DNA from: Datnioides undecimradiatus
Taxonomy: Eukaryota > Chordata > Actinopteri > Lobotiformes > Datnioididae
Direction: 5' to 3'
Assembly (NCBI GenBank): GCA_008933995.1
Contig: WARS01000043.1
Span: 4,477,501 to 4,541,500, forward strand
DNA length: 64,000 nt
Below are positions 12,971 to 24,355 of the stretch, one piece after another (within the stretch, counting starts at the first letter, position 1; every line of letters begins with the position of its first letter). A program made the position numbers and the translations under genes. A model generated the notes under the pieces. The model was not told the origin of the DNA. It was given only the letters and a program-made list of their open reading frames with translations, and made no database searches.

Positions 12971-13134
12971 TCCTAAAGTCTCTCTGAACCAAACTGCATC
13001 AGAAAAATCTGATCCGTGTCACGTTTGCAGCACCTTTTGTGATATTTTCCGGATTCTGCTTCTGTTGATTATATAAATAATGAAGCTCGTCTGCAGAATA
13101 GTAGTTTAATTTGATGTTAGACTGGACGCCATTG

Positions 13135-13159
13135 TCACACACACACACACACACACACA
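13135..13159. repeat. AC array
   Basis: Uninterrupted (AC)12, about 160 bp before the perfect X-box. Confidence 0.95.
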
Positions 13160-13320
13160 GAGCAGATCAGATGAGGTGGCTGTAACTTAAGCGTGTGTGT
13201 GTGATGTCTCCTCCAGCTTTGATCCAGAGCGTCGTAACGATGATCTCAAGCAGCTTCCTGAGTTTAAAAAAGAAAAACACAAAAAGACGCCGAGTGACCG
13301 TCCAACCGTCCGTCCAACAG

Positions 13321-13334
13321 GTTGCCATGGTAAC
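13321..13334. promoter_or_regulatory. Perfect RFX X-box motif
   Basis: GTTGCCATGGTAAC is a complete 14-bp palindromic X-box. It is 732 bp from the other X-box at 12577. Confidence 0.55.
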
Positions 13335-13821
13335 GCCGGTCCAGCTCAGGTTAATGAAATGTTGATTGCGATCCGAACTCTTACCGAGTGCCTCTGTCTG
13401 TGCAGGGTTGTTATTAAAGCGTCTGATGAACAAATTAGAAAAACCGGGGCCCGACAGCACAGAAGGGCCGGAGAACAGGTGCTGCAGCAGGAAGAAAACA
13501 TTCTTATTGCAAATGAATAAAAAAAAATAAGGTTTAAAGGTTTTTATCAAGTCCCATGAGTCTGTGCAGCTCCTCAGACTGAGTTTATTGGTCAGATGCG
13601 TGCAGCCCGACATGAAAAGGTGGTTTTCCCTCTCTCAGGTGATTGTTTTCCTTGTCACCTGGGTAACAAACATAATGAAATGAGAATGAAGACCTGTAGA
13701 AACTCTCTCTGCAGCTCACCTGGTGGATTTAGATCCAGATAATGGAGCCAAATTAGTCATCAAACAATGGACGTTTCCACTCGAAACCATATGAAATACC
13801 ATAATTAAACAGCCTGTTTGA

Positions 13822-13854
13822 GTGTGTGTGTGTGTGTGTGTGGGGGGGGGGGGG
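13822..13854. repeat. GT array running into a G homopolymer
   Basis: GT 13822-13841 followed directly by about 13 G residues and then GAGAGA. Confidence 0.95.
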
Positions 13855-14001
13855 AGAGAGATGAGGGTTCGCGCTGGCTTCCTGCCAGCGGCGGGAATTA
13901 CAGGTTATTTGTCAGAATGATGCCGTCGGTTGACCGGAGGAGTGTGTGAAGCGGCAGAGTTGAACGGCTCGGAGTTGTATTTTTGGTGCTTTGTTAATTA
14001 T

Positions 14002-14003
<2 letters not shown>

Positions 14004-14042
<39 letters not shown>

Positions 14043-14141
14043 TTGTTTACATAACGCTACCAAGCAAAAACAACATTGTCACTGTGGACACATTTGTAGC
14101 CTTTCTCATTGTAATGAGGTTACATTAAAGTTAAGTAAGTT

Positions 14142-14176
<35 letters not shown>
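14004..14176. repeat. GT array and AAT trinucleotide array
   Basis: GT 14004-14038; (AAT)11 at about 14144-14176, the only AAT microsatellite of this length in the window. Confidence 0.95.
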
Positions 14177-15255
14177 TAAAGGTTACAGTTGCTCAGCGTC
14201 TGAACTTGAGTCCACTTACTTTGTGGTTATGTTGAGCTTGACGGTTTCTCGAGCTGCAGCATCCAAAGCTTTGAGCGTGTAGCCTCGTTAGCGCTCGTTT
14301 GCTGTGCAGCCCTAATTCACCCAGTCACCCGTGAGCGACCTCGGTGTGACTGTTAGTTCGTGTAATCTTGGAGCGCCGGTGTTCAGCGTTCGACCCCCCC
14401 CCACACCCTAAAAGCCTTTTTCACCCCCTTTTTTTATTTCCTGCTGCATCTTTAAGCTGCAAATCTCCCAACTCACCCAAACAAGGTCTCGCTCTAATCC
14501 CTCCGTACTGACTGACAGACTGGCCAGATGCATTCTGGGATATCAAGTGCACTGCACAGAGATGATTTTGCAGATAATTAAAACCAGCTGCAGCTCTCTC
14601 TCATCACTCTTTTACTTTTTCCTTTTTCTTTTTTTTTGCAGTTTGCAGAGCGACGTCTTCCAAAAATCAGGTTGTCGCCCTTAATTCAATCCAAGATTCA
14701 GACTTTAACTGATCGCTCCAGCACCGGAGGAAGCTGATCTGCACAATTCAACTGGTTAAACTCTGGAAATCAGGGTTTAATTAAGGAGTTAATTTAGGAG
14801 GTGTCACGCTGGCAAGCAGCTTTATAAACTGCAGACCCTGTAGTAGGGACCAGACTGACGTTAAGCTCCGTGTGGCCTCTCTAGGCTGTTCGTCTAACCC
14901 TTGCGTAGCCTGTAGTCAGAATCAGGCTAAAGATTAGCCCGAGTCGTGGCCCCTCAGCTGGACCCGGGCTAGTTACTGAGCCTTATTTAGCCGCCAAGAC
15001 ACAACCAGGCTGCAGATTAGCTCCGCGCAGCTACAGGCTGAAGTTTGTGTGGGGGCGGGACGAAATGTTGCGTGCGAGCGCGGTCTCCTTGGTCCGTTCG
15101 GTCCCAGCCTCCGTCAGCCAATCGCTGTGGTCGCACACGCTGAGAGCGACGTTGCCGGGGGGACGTTGCTTGAAAAAGTTGCTGGTTGCCTTGTGAGCAG
15201 ATGGCCCAGCCGTCTGTCTCCACATTAGCAAGATACTGATGAGATGAGTCAGTTA
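14177..15255. other. Non-coding, nothing distinctive recognised
   Basis: Mixed composition. Frequent GCTAA/GCTAG words near 14870-15030 may be a worn dispersed repeat, but I cannot name it. Confidence 0.5.
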
Positions 15256-15361
15256 ACACACACACACACATATATACACACACTGCCATTGTGTGTGTGT
15301 GTGTGTGTGTATTCTGTCATGTTCATGTATGAACTGTGTGTCTGCAGACGTCCCCTTCCCC

Positions 15362-15399
<38 letters not shown>

Positions 15400-15457
15400 T
15401 ATCCTCTGTTCTGCTTCCTCAGAGACAGCAGGGAACATCGCTGACTCACACTATCCA

Positions 15458-15500
<43 letters not shown>

Positions 15501-15650
15501 GCAGCAGTAATAAGAGAGGCTGAAACACAAAAGCTGTCGGGGAATGCAATCGCCTCTTCTGATAGAAAATCAAAGTATTTCTGATTGAAAACTATGTTTT
15601 TTGAACGCTGCATCAAAAACAATCAAAACTCTGGAGGAGAAAAAAATATC

Positions 15651-15700
<50 letters not shown>

Positions 15701-15907
15701 GACGGGTCCAGCCTCGAAAACACACACTTAATGGCGAGATGGGCTGCCGTAGTCGGCTGAGTGCGCCCCGGTAGACAGTCCGCCGCTCTGATGATGCATT
15801 TAGAAGACGAAAAACAATAAATGAAGCCGTGATGGATGAAAAAAGCTGAATTTTGAGCAGGAGGAGTGAATGTGAGACACACACACACATACACACACAC
15901 ACACACA
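15256..15907. repeat. Dense cluster of six CA/GT arrays
   Basis: AC 15256-15282 with a TATATA core; GT 15291-15311; GT 15363-15394; AC 15460-15496; GT 15655-15698; AC 15877-15907 with one ATAC step. Orientation alternates repeatedly. Confidence 0.95.
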
Positions 15908-16429
15908 CTCGGGGAATGTTTGATTGGAGCTCTGGGGTGCACTGATTGAGCGCTCTCTGTGTGGAGGACTGTAGAGTTTAAAGTTATCCTCAAACAGTTT
16001 GGTTTGTGCGACAGCAGTCGATTTGTGTTTGTCTCAGTCTTGAGTGAGCGTCCGCCTCTGCTACGCGAAGAGACGCTGAAGCTGACGCCGTGATCCTGCA
16101 AGCAGGCGAACTTCGTGCCTGACAAACACCTCAGACTGTTTCCTGTGTTTCCCCAAAGAGGCCTCGTGCTGTAGGGGCGATCGTTCAGTCAGTTAAAGGT
16201 CTTTATGCATTAAAATCATGGTTTTCACGGTTGTTTTAATAACTTTAATCAAAACCGTGAATGCATTAGCTCAGACTGATCTGGAAGAACAGCGCCCTCT
16301 TCTTGTTTCTCTGCCGACTTTGACAAATATCTTGTTTTTTATTGTTTGCTCACCAAACTGATTCTTTTTGTGTTGAATATAATCAAAAGGTGCACGGTGA
16401 TTCATCCTTTTAAAGGACTTTCCAATGGT

Positions 16430-16530
16430 CAGATGAAAAGATCAATGTGTAAGCACTGGGCACGAAGCTGGAGTCTGCAGGCTGTTAGCTTAGCTTAGCA
16501 ACAACACTGGAAGGAAAGGGAAAAGTTAGC
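16430..16530 (+). mobile_element. Fragment of a teleost dispersed repeat
   Basis: GATGAAAAGATCAATG followed by GGCTGTTAGCTTAGCTTAGC resembles a high-copy teleost repeat that typically continues ATAAAGACTGGAAACAG. A second short piece of the same family occurs near 62855-62915 in intron 7. No coding capacity is seen. Confidence 0.45.
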
Positions 16531-18806
16531 CTAGCCTATGTTTTGATGACATTTCAAATGACATCTGATCGTTTGACAGTAACGACTTCAAGCTAGCGGA
16601 TAAATGCGGGGTTAGCGATGTGCAGCGGGCCTAGTCTGGTTTATATATCAACAAAAACTACTTTGCAAAGTAACTTTAAAACACTGCATCACATGGCTTC
16701 CTGCTTTGCTCCCGTCATAATTACTTCGGCCACCAGAGGCCGCCGCTTAACATCAAACACAGATTTGAGCCGTGATGAGTTTTGCACGCGGGGCTAGCTT
16801 CACAGCTGGTTACAACATCTGCCTCTGGCTCCATTCTCAAAGGAGTGGCATCTTTTTGTTTTCTCCAATCGGTCGTGTTGCGTTTGCGGCGAACTATAGG
16901 TGAACAAAGTTAGGCTGTCTCGCGGGAACACAGAGGAACAATCCAGTGTAATAATCCCCCCGCCGGGTGCGCGCATGCATCGTGCTCAGGATTAATAACA
17001 CTTGGAGTACAGATGTCTACTTTAATGCATCCTCAACCCAAAGTCGACCCTCAGCCTGACAGCGTGCAGACTCCCCCCGCTCAGCTAGCCTCCCCCGGAA
17101 ATAAATCTGGGAGATGTGAGCGTCGGCGAGTCGGGGGGTGAGCCGTGCAGTCGCTGCCGGCTGCCTGTTATATTTCACAGCGCTGTCGGCCGTGTTAGCG
17201 GGTCCAGACTCCGCTCGCTGTGTCCCATTAAAAAACTATTGCTGTTCCTTCCACCGCTGTGTATTTACTGCACAACTGATTAGAGCGCCGCGGAGCTGCC
17301 GCTGGAATCTCGAAGCAGGGTTACTGTGTCTGCGCGTGTGTGCGGCAGAGGAGGAGGCTGTCGCAGTGAACAGGGTAACTTTTTGTAAGGCTGGGGTCAT
17401 TTCCATCGGCTGAAACACGGTCAGCTGCGCACGCAGAGCTGGATCGCTGTGAAGCGAATGCGGGATGTACAGCGCGGGGACTCGTAAGCTTTTTATTGCC
17501 CGTTTATTAGAAGTTACGGGCGACCAGGGAGACGGGAAACGAGGGCGATGACGGTCCTGACAGGTGAGAGGAAGCCGGGTGAAGCATTTAAGCAACAGCG
17601 GCGGACGAAGTCACTTTAATGCATTAGAGAAAAGACGCGTCTGAAGCCGAACTCTCGACTTTTTCCAATTAAAAGTGTGCAGTTGAAGCTCATTATCGGC
17701 CGCTAGCCGCCCGCTCTGGGAAACGCTCCAGTTTGCAGACGTTTAATTAAAAACATCAACGGCCTTTAATGGTTTCCAAACGCCGCTGGGATCAACAGGT
17801 GCAGGCTGGAGAACATCACCGCTTGTCCATTAGCATACATCATATCGTATGTTGAACGGTGACGCGTGCTTATGATCAGCATGTTTCCCTTTTTTAATGT
17901 TTCATTCCCCAGGTTTTCACCTTTCTGGATGCAGAGAAAGCAGTTTGATCTCTTGTGCATCCAAAGAGGTTCCTCTGCTTCTTCGTCAGGGTCTTTCTTC
18001 TGCATAATGAGACTGTTCGCCTTCAGCTTCGAGCACCCGGCGCCGCTTTTTTAACGGCCTGGAGTCAAAAACACAAAGCTTTCTCCTCTGTGTCAGAGAG
18101 ATTTGCCAGATCATCCTTTCCAAAATATCTATTTTTGCTGCCGCCGCTCCCTTGTGATTTATGGATGAAGCTGCCGGTGTGAGACGGTGTGTGTGGGGGG
18201 GGGGTGCATCGGGACGTGAGGACGCTCTGTTTGATCTCAGTTTAGCTGGCTGTTAATGTAGGAGTGGTTCACAGCCGGCGGTCACCCCAGATCACACCGT
18301 TCTTCTCAGGTCGGGCGGCGCTCTGCAGGGCGGTAAAGACCAGGTCTGCGCACAGTCAGCACAGTGGAAGAGCATTTCCCTGATTCACAAGAAGCTGTTT
18401 GTCGCCATTTACTCAGACGGAGAGAATAAAATGGATTTAAATAATTAATCTCGCAGCTTCCATAATCATAAATCACATCCTTTCCTGCGCACAACACTGT
18501 TTTCTTCTTTATTTCCTGGAAGAGAAGGCGAACAGACACCGAGCTCTCACGGGCCGGATAGATATCGCAGAGCTACTCGCGTGGACTGCGAAACGTTTAA
18601 ATATATTAAAGCAAAATGTATAAAAACAAGTTGTGGATTATTGTCTTAACAGTATAGAAAAGCAGCTTGCGGTTGTGTAACGGCCTTTAACGTGCACGAT
18701 CAGCTGCGTGGCTGCAGCTGTAATCGCCGCTGCGTGACAACGCGGCCGAGCGCGGGCGACAGCTGTGCTCGCTTTTACTGCAAGACCATCTCGTCGCAGC
18801 CAAGTG
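16531..18806. other. Non-coding, CpG-containing but no gene recognised
   Basis: About 17040-17600 is richer in GC and CpG than its surroundings. A 91-codon open frame at 17138 has no recognisable features. No repeats longer than 20 bp were seen. Confidence 0.5.
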
Positions 18807-18877
18807 GTGTGTGTGTGTGTGTGTGTAAATCTCCTGAAAGCGTGTGTGAAGCATTTGGTTAAAGTTGACATATATGC

Positions 18878-18918
<41 letters not shown>

Positions 18919-19317
18919 TACAACTGTAAGAATCGAACCTGTGACCCTCCTGGTGCAGGACAGGTGGCCTGCAGCATTGAAATGAATGGGAGTCAATGGG
19001 AGACCAGCACAGAGACCCTGAGGCCTATTTTTACATTAGTGTGTATGTATTTGTGTGTGTGTGTGTGAGTGTGTGCAACTCGGGACAGCTGTTTCTTACC
19101 ACGTCCTTTCAACCTCAACACACACACACACACACACACACAGAGTGAGGCTACCCTGTGCAAAGGTCAGATCTCCACCCCTCAGGGCCACGCTAGAGTT
19201 TCAAAACAAACCCACCCCCCTCACATCTAACCGCCAAACATTTCTCCTAAGGGGGGGGGGTGTTAGGGTCCAGTGACACCCCAAAACATTCACACACACG
19301 CACACACACACACACAC
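18807..19317. repeat. Five CA/GT arrays
   Basis: GT 18807-18827, GT 18879-18915, GT 19050-19068, AC 19118-19142 and an interrupted AC array 19289-19317, with a run of 9 to 10 G near 19251-19260. Confidence 0.95.
18928..18990 (-). mobile_element. Possible SINE fragment (B-box-like)
   Basis: The minus strand reads GGGTCACAGGTTCGATTCTT, which contains a polymerase III B box (GGTTCGATTC) in a context common in teleost tRNA-derived repeats. It directly abuts a GT array (18879-18915). No A box is recognisable. Confidence 0.4.
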
Positions 19318-21440
19318 TTCTGAGGGAAAGTTGGACTGGCGTCAGTTCGGATCACTGCTGACCTTTTGAACCTCATCACGACCTTTTGATCCAGACGAGC
19401 CGCTGATCCAGAACCTCTCACCTCCTTCCTTCCTTCCTTCCTCCCTCACTTTCCTCCTCCTTGCCTTTTCAGCTGTGGGTGTGCACGAATGTGTGTGTGT
19501 GCGCGCTTGAGTGTGTTATGCATGACAAAGTAAGTTCGATAGCGTCGCGCGTCGGTCAAAGTCTGTGTGTCTCGTTGCATCAGAGTTTCCCTGAGGAAGG
19601 AATGAAGAGGGGAGAGAGGGCGAAGGATGACGACGGCCGCGGCTGCAGAAATAACTTCCATATTTAGACTCAGAGGAAAAGAGAGAGAGAGAGAGAGATA
19701 CAGGGATCCTGTGGGAGCGGATTAAGACAGGAGCATCGTCGGTTGTACGGCTCTTTACACACCGGAAGAGCTGACCGATCTCGAGGAGACAAATTGGCGG
19801 TTGGAGGCCGAAAGCGGCCTGCAGTGAGGGCGCAGGACTGTTGTGCGCGGAGGCCTTTAATGGAGTCAGAGCAGAGCACTTGAAATGAGACATCGATCAA
19901 CACCAACAATGAAGAAAAAGCCTTCCCTCTCTGCTTCCTCTCCGCCTCTCTCCTTCTTCTCCGTATTGATGTTTTGAAATGAATCCTCGTCAGATAGCTG
20001 GACGCTATATTTAGAACGGACACATGCTCTCTCTCTCCCTCCCTCTCTCTCCTAACCTCTCTCGCTCATTAGCTGCACGCCGACCTTTCAACTGTGCGTC
20101 ATGATCCTCCTTTAGAAAGTTCAAAAGTCTAAACATCCCCTAAATTGGTCGATGGAAGCTCCTGGAAACGTGTGCATCTTCAATAATGACCTTAAACCAA
20201 ACTGCAGAAACTTTAAAATCCCGTTCGACTGCGTTTCTGTTCGATCCTTCTGCCGACGTTCTGCTGAAGCAACCTGTTTCAGCAGCGATTACCTCACGTC
20301 GATGAGGTAATGATGTCGTTTTATGGGATGTTTTAAGGAAGAAACAGGGACTGGAAACGCTTATCGGGGGTGTGATTTAGGGTCCTGGCTCCGTTTAGCA
20401 GCTTGAATCACATCAGGAAATCTGTTTTCACTCGATAACGAGCGGCTGACTTTACCTTTATGTCAAAACGCGTTGGGAAAAATGAGAAATGATGGAAATT
20501 ATGCAGAAGCATGAGCACCGAGAACTGAACGAGTTTAAGAAGAGCTTCCTTTCAGTTGGAAAAGCCCTAATTTGATTGGTTAATCAGATGGAAAAGCAGC
20601 CAATCAGTGTCTTCTTGTAGTCTCCAGTAGCTGGATGTTGTGCCCACATTGGGAAGCACCAAGCAGCTGCAGTCTTGCTCAATTTCGGGTCGTTTGCGCC
20701 GGATTTTGTCCCTCAAACGCCTCAGAACGATGCAGCAGAGATCAGACTGGACGGACTGACGCCGACCCTGCAAACGTCTTCACCGCTGTTGATCCCTGAC
20801 AAGAAGCTCAGGTTTGAAACTGGTTTTGCTGTTCTCACTCTGCTCAAGTGTCAGGTCTGTGGTGACTACGTGCAACTGCGCACCAGCGCCCAAATGCATC
20901 GCCAGTAATGCTGCGTTCAGGAACAGCGGGACGAGCAGCGGAACGCTGTGACTGCACCCGGAACGAAACTCTCTCGCACAAACTGTCGAAATGTTTCAAA
21001 GTTTTAAGAGTGTGAAGTTTGGAAACACCCTGAGTGTGTTGAAAGCAACTCACACACACGCGTTTTCTGCAGTCGACCGTGGTTTTTAGGCTGTTTTAAG
21101 ATTGATGAATGAGATTTTCTCGCCTCGCAGGCAGCCATTAGTTTCCATTCATTTCAGCGCAGAATAAAAACCAACTTACAGAGACTTGAAACTTGCTTGA
21201 AAAAGGTAATCCATCACAGAGCGCCGCACGTCCTCTTTTATATTTGTCAAAGTTTTGGGCTGTGCGGCGATGCAGTGCTCCTTCAGTTGTGTTTAGGTGC
21301 TTTTTAGGAAAATGGGAAAAGCACGAATGCATCTGCATAAAATCTGTTGTGCAGACTCGCATGGTCCTCACCTCTCCCCCCTCCATCTCCCGCTCTCTGA
21401 CTCACTGTTTACCTCTCCTGTCATTCCTTCTCCTTGCACC
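19318..21440. other. Non-coding with short tetranucleotide and GA runs
   Basis: CTTC tetramers at about 19425-19442, a GA run at 19680-19698 and a CT-rich stretch near 20025-20050. No gene recognised. Confidence 0.6.
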
Positions 21441-21463
21441 ATTAAGGAGTCGTGACTGGACGG

Positions 21464-21770
21464 ATGGATGAAGGGATGGATGCAGGGGCTGGTGGATGGA
21501 GGGATGGGAAGAGGAGGAGGGGATAGGGAAGAGCAGAGCGGGTGTGTCGTGATGCTCGGCTTCACCTCTCTGCTCTGCGGCGCGGGGAGGAGGAGCAGGA
21601 GAAGGAGGGATGGGCAGAGGAGGAGTGAAGAGGGAGAGGTGGACGGAGGGCGAGTGGAGGAGGGGGTTAAAGAGCACGGATTGAGTGGATGAGAGGGAGG
21701 AGTGAGACGGGGGAGGATGAGAGGAGGGATGGAGAGGCAGAGGAGGGGGGGTGAAGAATAGGGAGAGAGT
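21464..21770 (+). repeat. Purine-rich tract (GGA/GATG-rich)
   Basis: Nearly continuous A/G with GGATGGA words. Faces a pyrimidine-rich tract at 21895-22110. Confidence 0.85.
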
Positions 21771-21894
21771 TAGCAGACACACTGCGCGCTGCATGAGAAT
21801 GAGACAAGACAGGACGCGCACGCACACACGCGCAGTCGTGATGCATCTGCCACATGAGCCGTTGGATCAGGTGACGGAGGTCTGCTTCGCCACC

Positions 21895-21966
21895 TCTCAC
21901 CTGCTTCTCCTCTTCCCTGCGTCTCTACATCCTTTACCTTTATCGCCTCTTCTTCACGCTTTACAT

Positions 21967-22018
<52 letters not shown>

Positions 22019-22110
22019 TCTCCTCTTCTCCCTCGTCTCCTTTCCTCCTTCCCTTCTCTCCTCCTTCTCCCTCCTCTTATCTCGGGTCTTCTGTCCTTCC
22101 TTCATCGGTG
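21895..22110 (+). repeat. Pyrimidine-rich tract with embedded GT array
   Basis: C/T-rich sequence interrupted by an uninterrupted 49-bp GT array at 21969-22017. Confidence 0.9.
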
Positions 22111-22284
22111 TCTTCAGTAATGAAACTCGTCACCGTTCACGCTAATAGAGCGGCGGCGATACAGCAAGGCCATAAATCAGCCCGCGTGTGCGCGCGTGAG
22201 ACCAGGGCCATTTAGATTCACCACTGTGATATAAGTGCTTAATCTGCCTGGATACAGAGACCTGCATCACGTGCACACTCGAAC

Positions 22285-22415
22285 ACACACGCGCACACAC
22301 ACACACACACACACAGCTGCAGGTGGTGCCACCTCGTCGTGAGGTCGAGACAGATTCAGAGTTTAAACGCCTCCTTCAATTTTTCTCCCTGGGTCACAGT
22401 CTTATTACTGTGTGT

Positions 22416-22449
<34 letters not shown>

Positions 22450-22705
22450 ACGTGTGTGTGTGTTGGAACAGGTGTGTACGTGTGTGTGTGTTGGAACAGG
22501 TGTGTGTTGGAACAGTGTGTGTTATCCAAGCTGCTGTAACGTTAGACACCTACTGTCATCGTCTCTGTGTAAAGGATACCAAAGTGCTGACTGACTTGCT
22601 AACCCCTGGTGTGTGTGTGTGTGTGTGTGTATTTTTAATGTGCTGGGAAAATGCAAGTGTTATGCACTCATGCATATGCAGGTGTGTGTGTGTGTGTGTG
22701 TGTGA
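22285..22705. repeat. AC and GT arrays with a GTTGGAACAG minisatellite
   Basis: AC 22285-22315; GT 22421-22447; three copies of the unit GTGTGTGTTGGAACAG at about 22455-22518; GT 22610-22631 and 22682-22705. Confidence 0.93.
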
Positions 22706-23607
22706 GACAGCTGCCAGCTGTGCTAACCTGCATGTCTTCATTCCACCTGTGCCAGTGAGACAATATGATATTAAAGCTGCAGCTAACGGTTGTTTCATTC
22801 ATCATCAACTCATTTATTTAATCTTTCTTTAATTAACGATGATTTAATCAATAAAATATCAGGAAACGGGAACGAAGGCTCCTCACGTGTTCCCAGAGAT
22901 CACGGTCTTTAATTTGCTCATTTTGTCTCAAAAATCAGTTTGTAAACACATAAATATAAACAAACAAACATAAATGGGTCATAAATGACTAAAACAAATA
23001 TTAATTAATGATTAAAAAGCTGCAGATTAACTTGATGTCAGTCGATTGATCAGTTAATCTCAGACACAGCGTATCAAATGTGCAGAACATCAGACTGTAG
23101 CATCAGCAGCAGGCCGATGGGCTCTAATTACTATAATAAAGATCAAAATCAGAAAGAAATAAAGAGAAATTAAAGAAATTGATTTGTGGTGTTCGTCCAG
23201 AGCGAATCGAGTTTTAAGTGTTTCTGGTCGCTGCAGACGCCAGGAGGAGCGAGCGGTCGCTTTAAGCTCGACGCGTAACGTGTTTATCCTTTTCCAGCAG
23301 CGGGGGAAGGACGCCGTGAGGCAGAGGGGCTGATGGGAAACGCAGGCTTAATGTGATCGACCCTGGCGCGAGATAGCGTCTTCCCGTCGCCTCCGCCGCG
23401 GTCCCTCTCTCTCTTTTGTGCGCAGTAATTAAACAAAGGTGTCATAATTAATTTGGCTGCGATTGGCTGATATCGGATGCTACAGGATGCTAGCTCGTTT
23501 AGCCGCGGCGTCCCCTCTGTCTGCGTCGACGCCACAGTTCACATGCTGGGTTGAGCTTATCTACACATTTCCTAGAAATCGACCTTGAGAAACCGCCGGT
23601 GTGTGTC

Positions 23608-23608
<1 letters not shown>

Positions 23609-23645
<37 letters not shown>

Positions 23646-23775
23646 CTGTGATAAGCTTTTTTCTATTAGTTACAGCTAGCTAGGCCCACCCTGCTGCAGG
23701 GGAACACAGCCCATTACAATTGAATTGAGACTATAGGATTTACACAAATGGGCTCTTCAGATCACTGATAGTGTG

Positions 23776-23806
<31 letters not shown>

Positions 23807-24118
23807 TCATGATGGTGCCTTCTTATGTGCTGGGGGGACACCACAGTTATCGTGTGTGTTTGTGTGATTTGTTGGTTTTTCTTTAATCAGATCTCCCAAA
23901 AACTACATTATGTTTTTAACTTTGCTGGAGTGTGTTATTGATGCTTTTGTGTGTGTGTGTGTGTGTGCGTGCGTGCAAGGCATCGCATTACCACTCAGTA
24001 ATGAGAAGTCAGTTTGCCCGCTGTCCAATCTTCACGACGCAGCTCCGCCACACTATAATCTGCAGGCTGCAACCAACGGACAAATCACAATCAGCTGCTG
24101 TTTGTCTTGCAGCTGACG

Positions 24119-24159
<41 letters not shown>
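23609..24159. repeat. Four CA/GT arrays
   Basis: GT 23609-23643, GT 23771-23806 with one GC step, GT 23949-23970 and AC 24121-24159. Confidence 0.95.
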
Positions 24160-24161
<2 letters not shown>

Positions 24162-24289
24162 TTTGTTTATGTTTCGTGGGAGTGCAAACAGGATGTGATT
24201 AGGCATGTAATTAGCTGTGAGCGCTAAGGTTTTCATCAGGTTTATGCCTCTGTTTGGGCTCAGCAGCCAGCCACTCTGACCTGAAGCAG

Positions 24290-24355
24290 AGAGACAGACA
24301 GGCAGACAGACAGGCAGACAGACAGACGGGCAGACAGGCAGACAGGCAGACAGAC
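24290..24355 (+). repeat. GACA/GGCA tetranucleotide array
   Basis: About 16 tetramer units alternating GACA and GGCA, producing an artefactual CLPVCLSV-type frame on the minus strand. Confidence 0.93.

Noticed and set aside
12306-13076. 256-codon plus-strand open frame
   Set aside because: It is made of GT arrays and a C/T-rich tract, with no recognisable domain.
17138-17413. 91-codon open frame with a hydrophobic start resembling a signal peptide
   Set aside because: No family similarity and no splice or promoter context; the hydrophobic stretch is short and probably fortuitous in GC-rich DNA.
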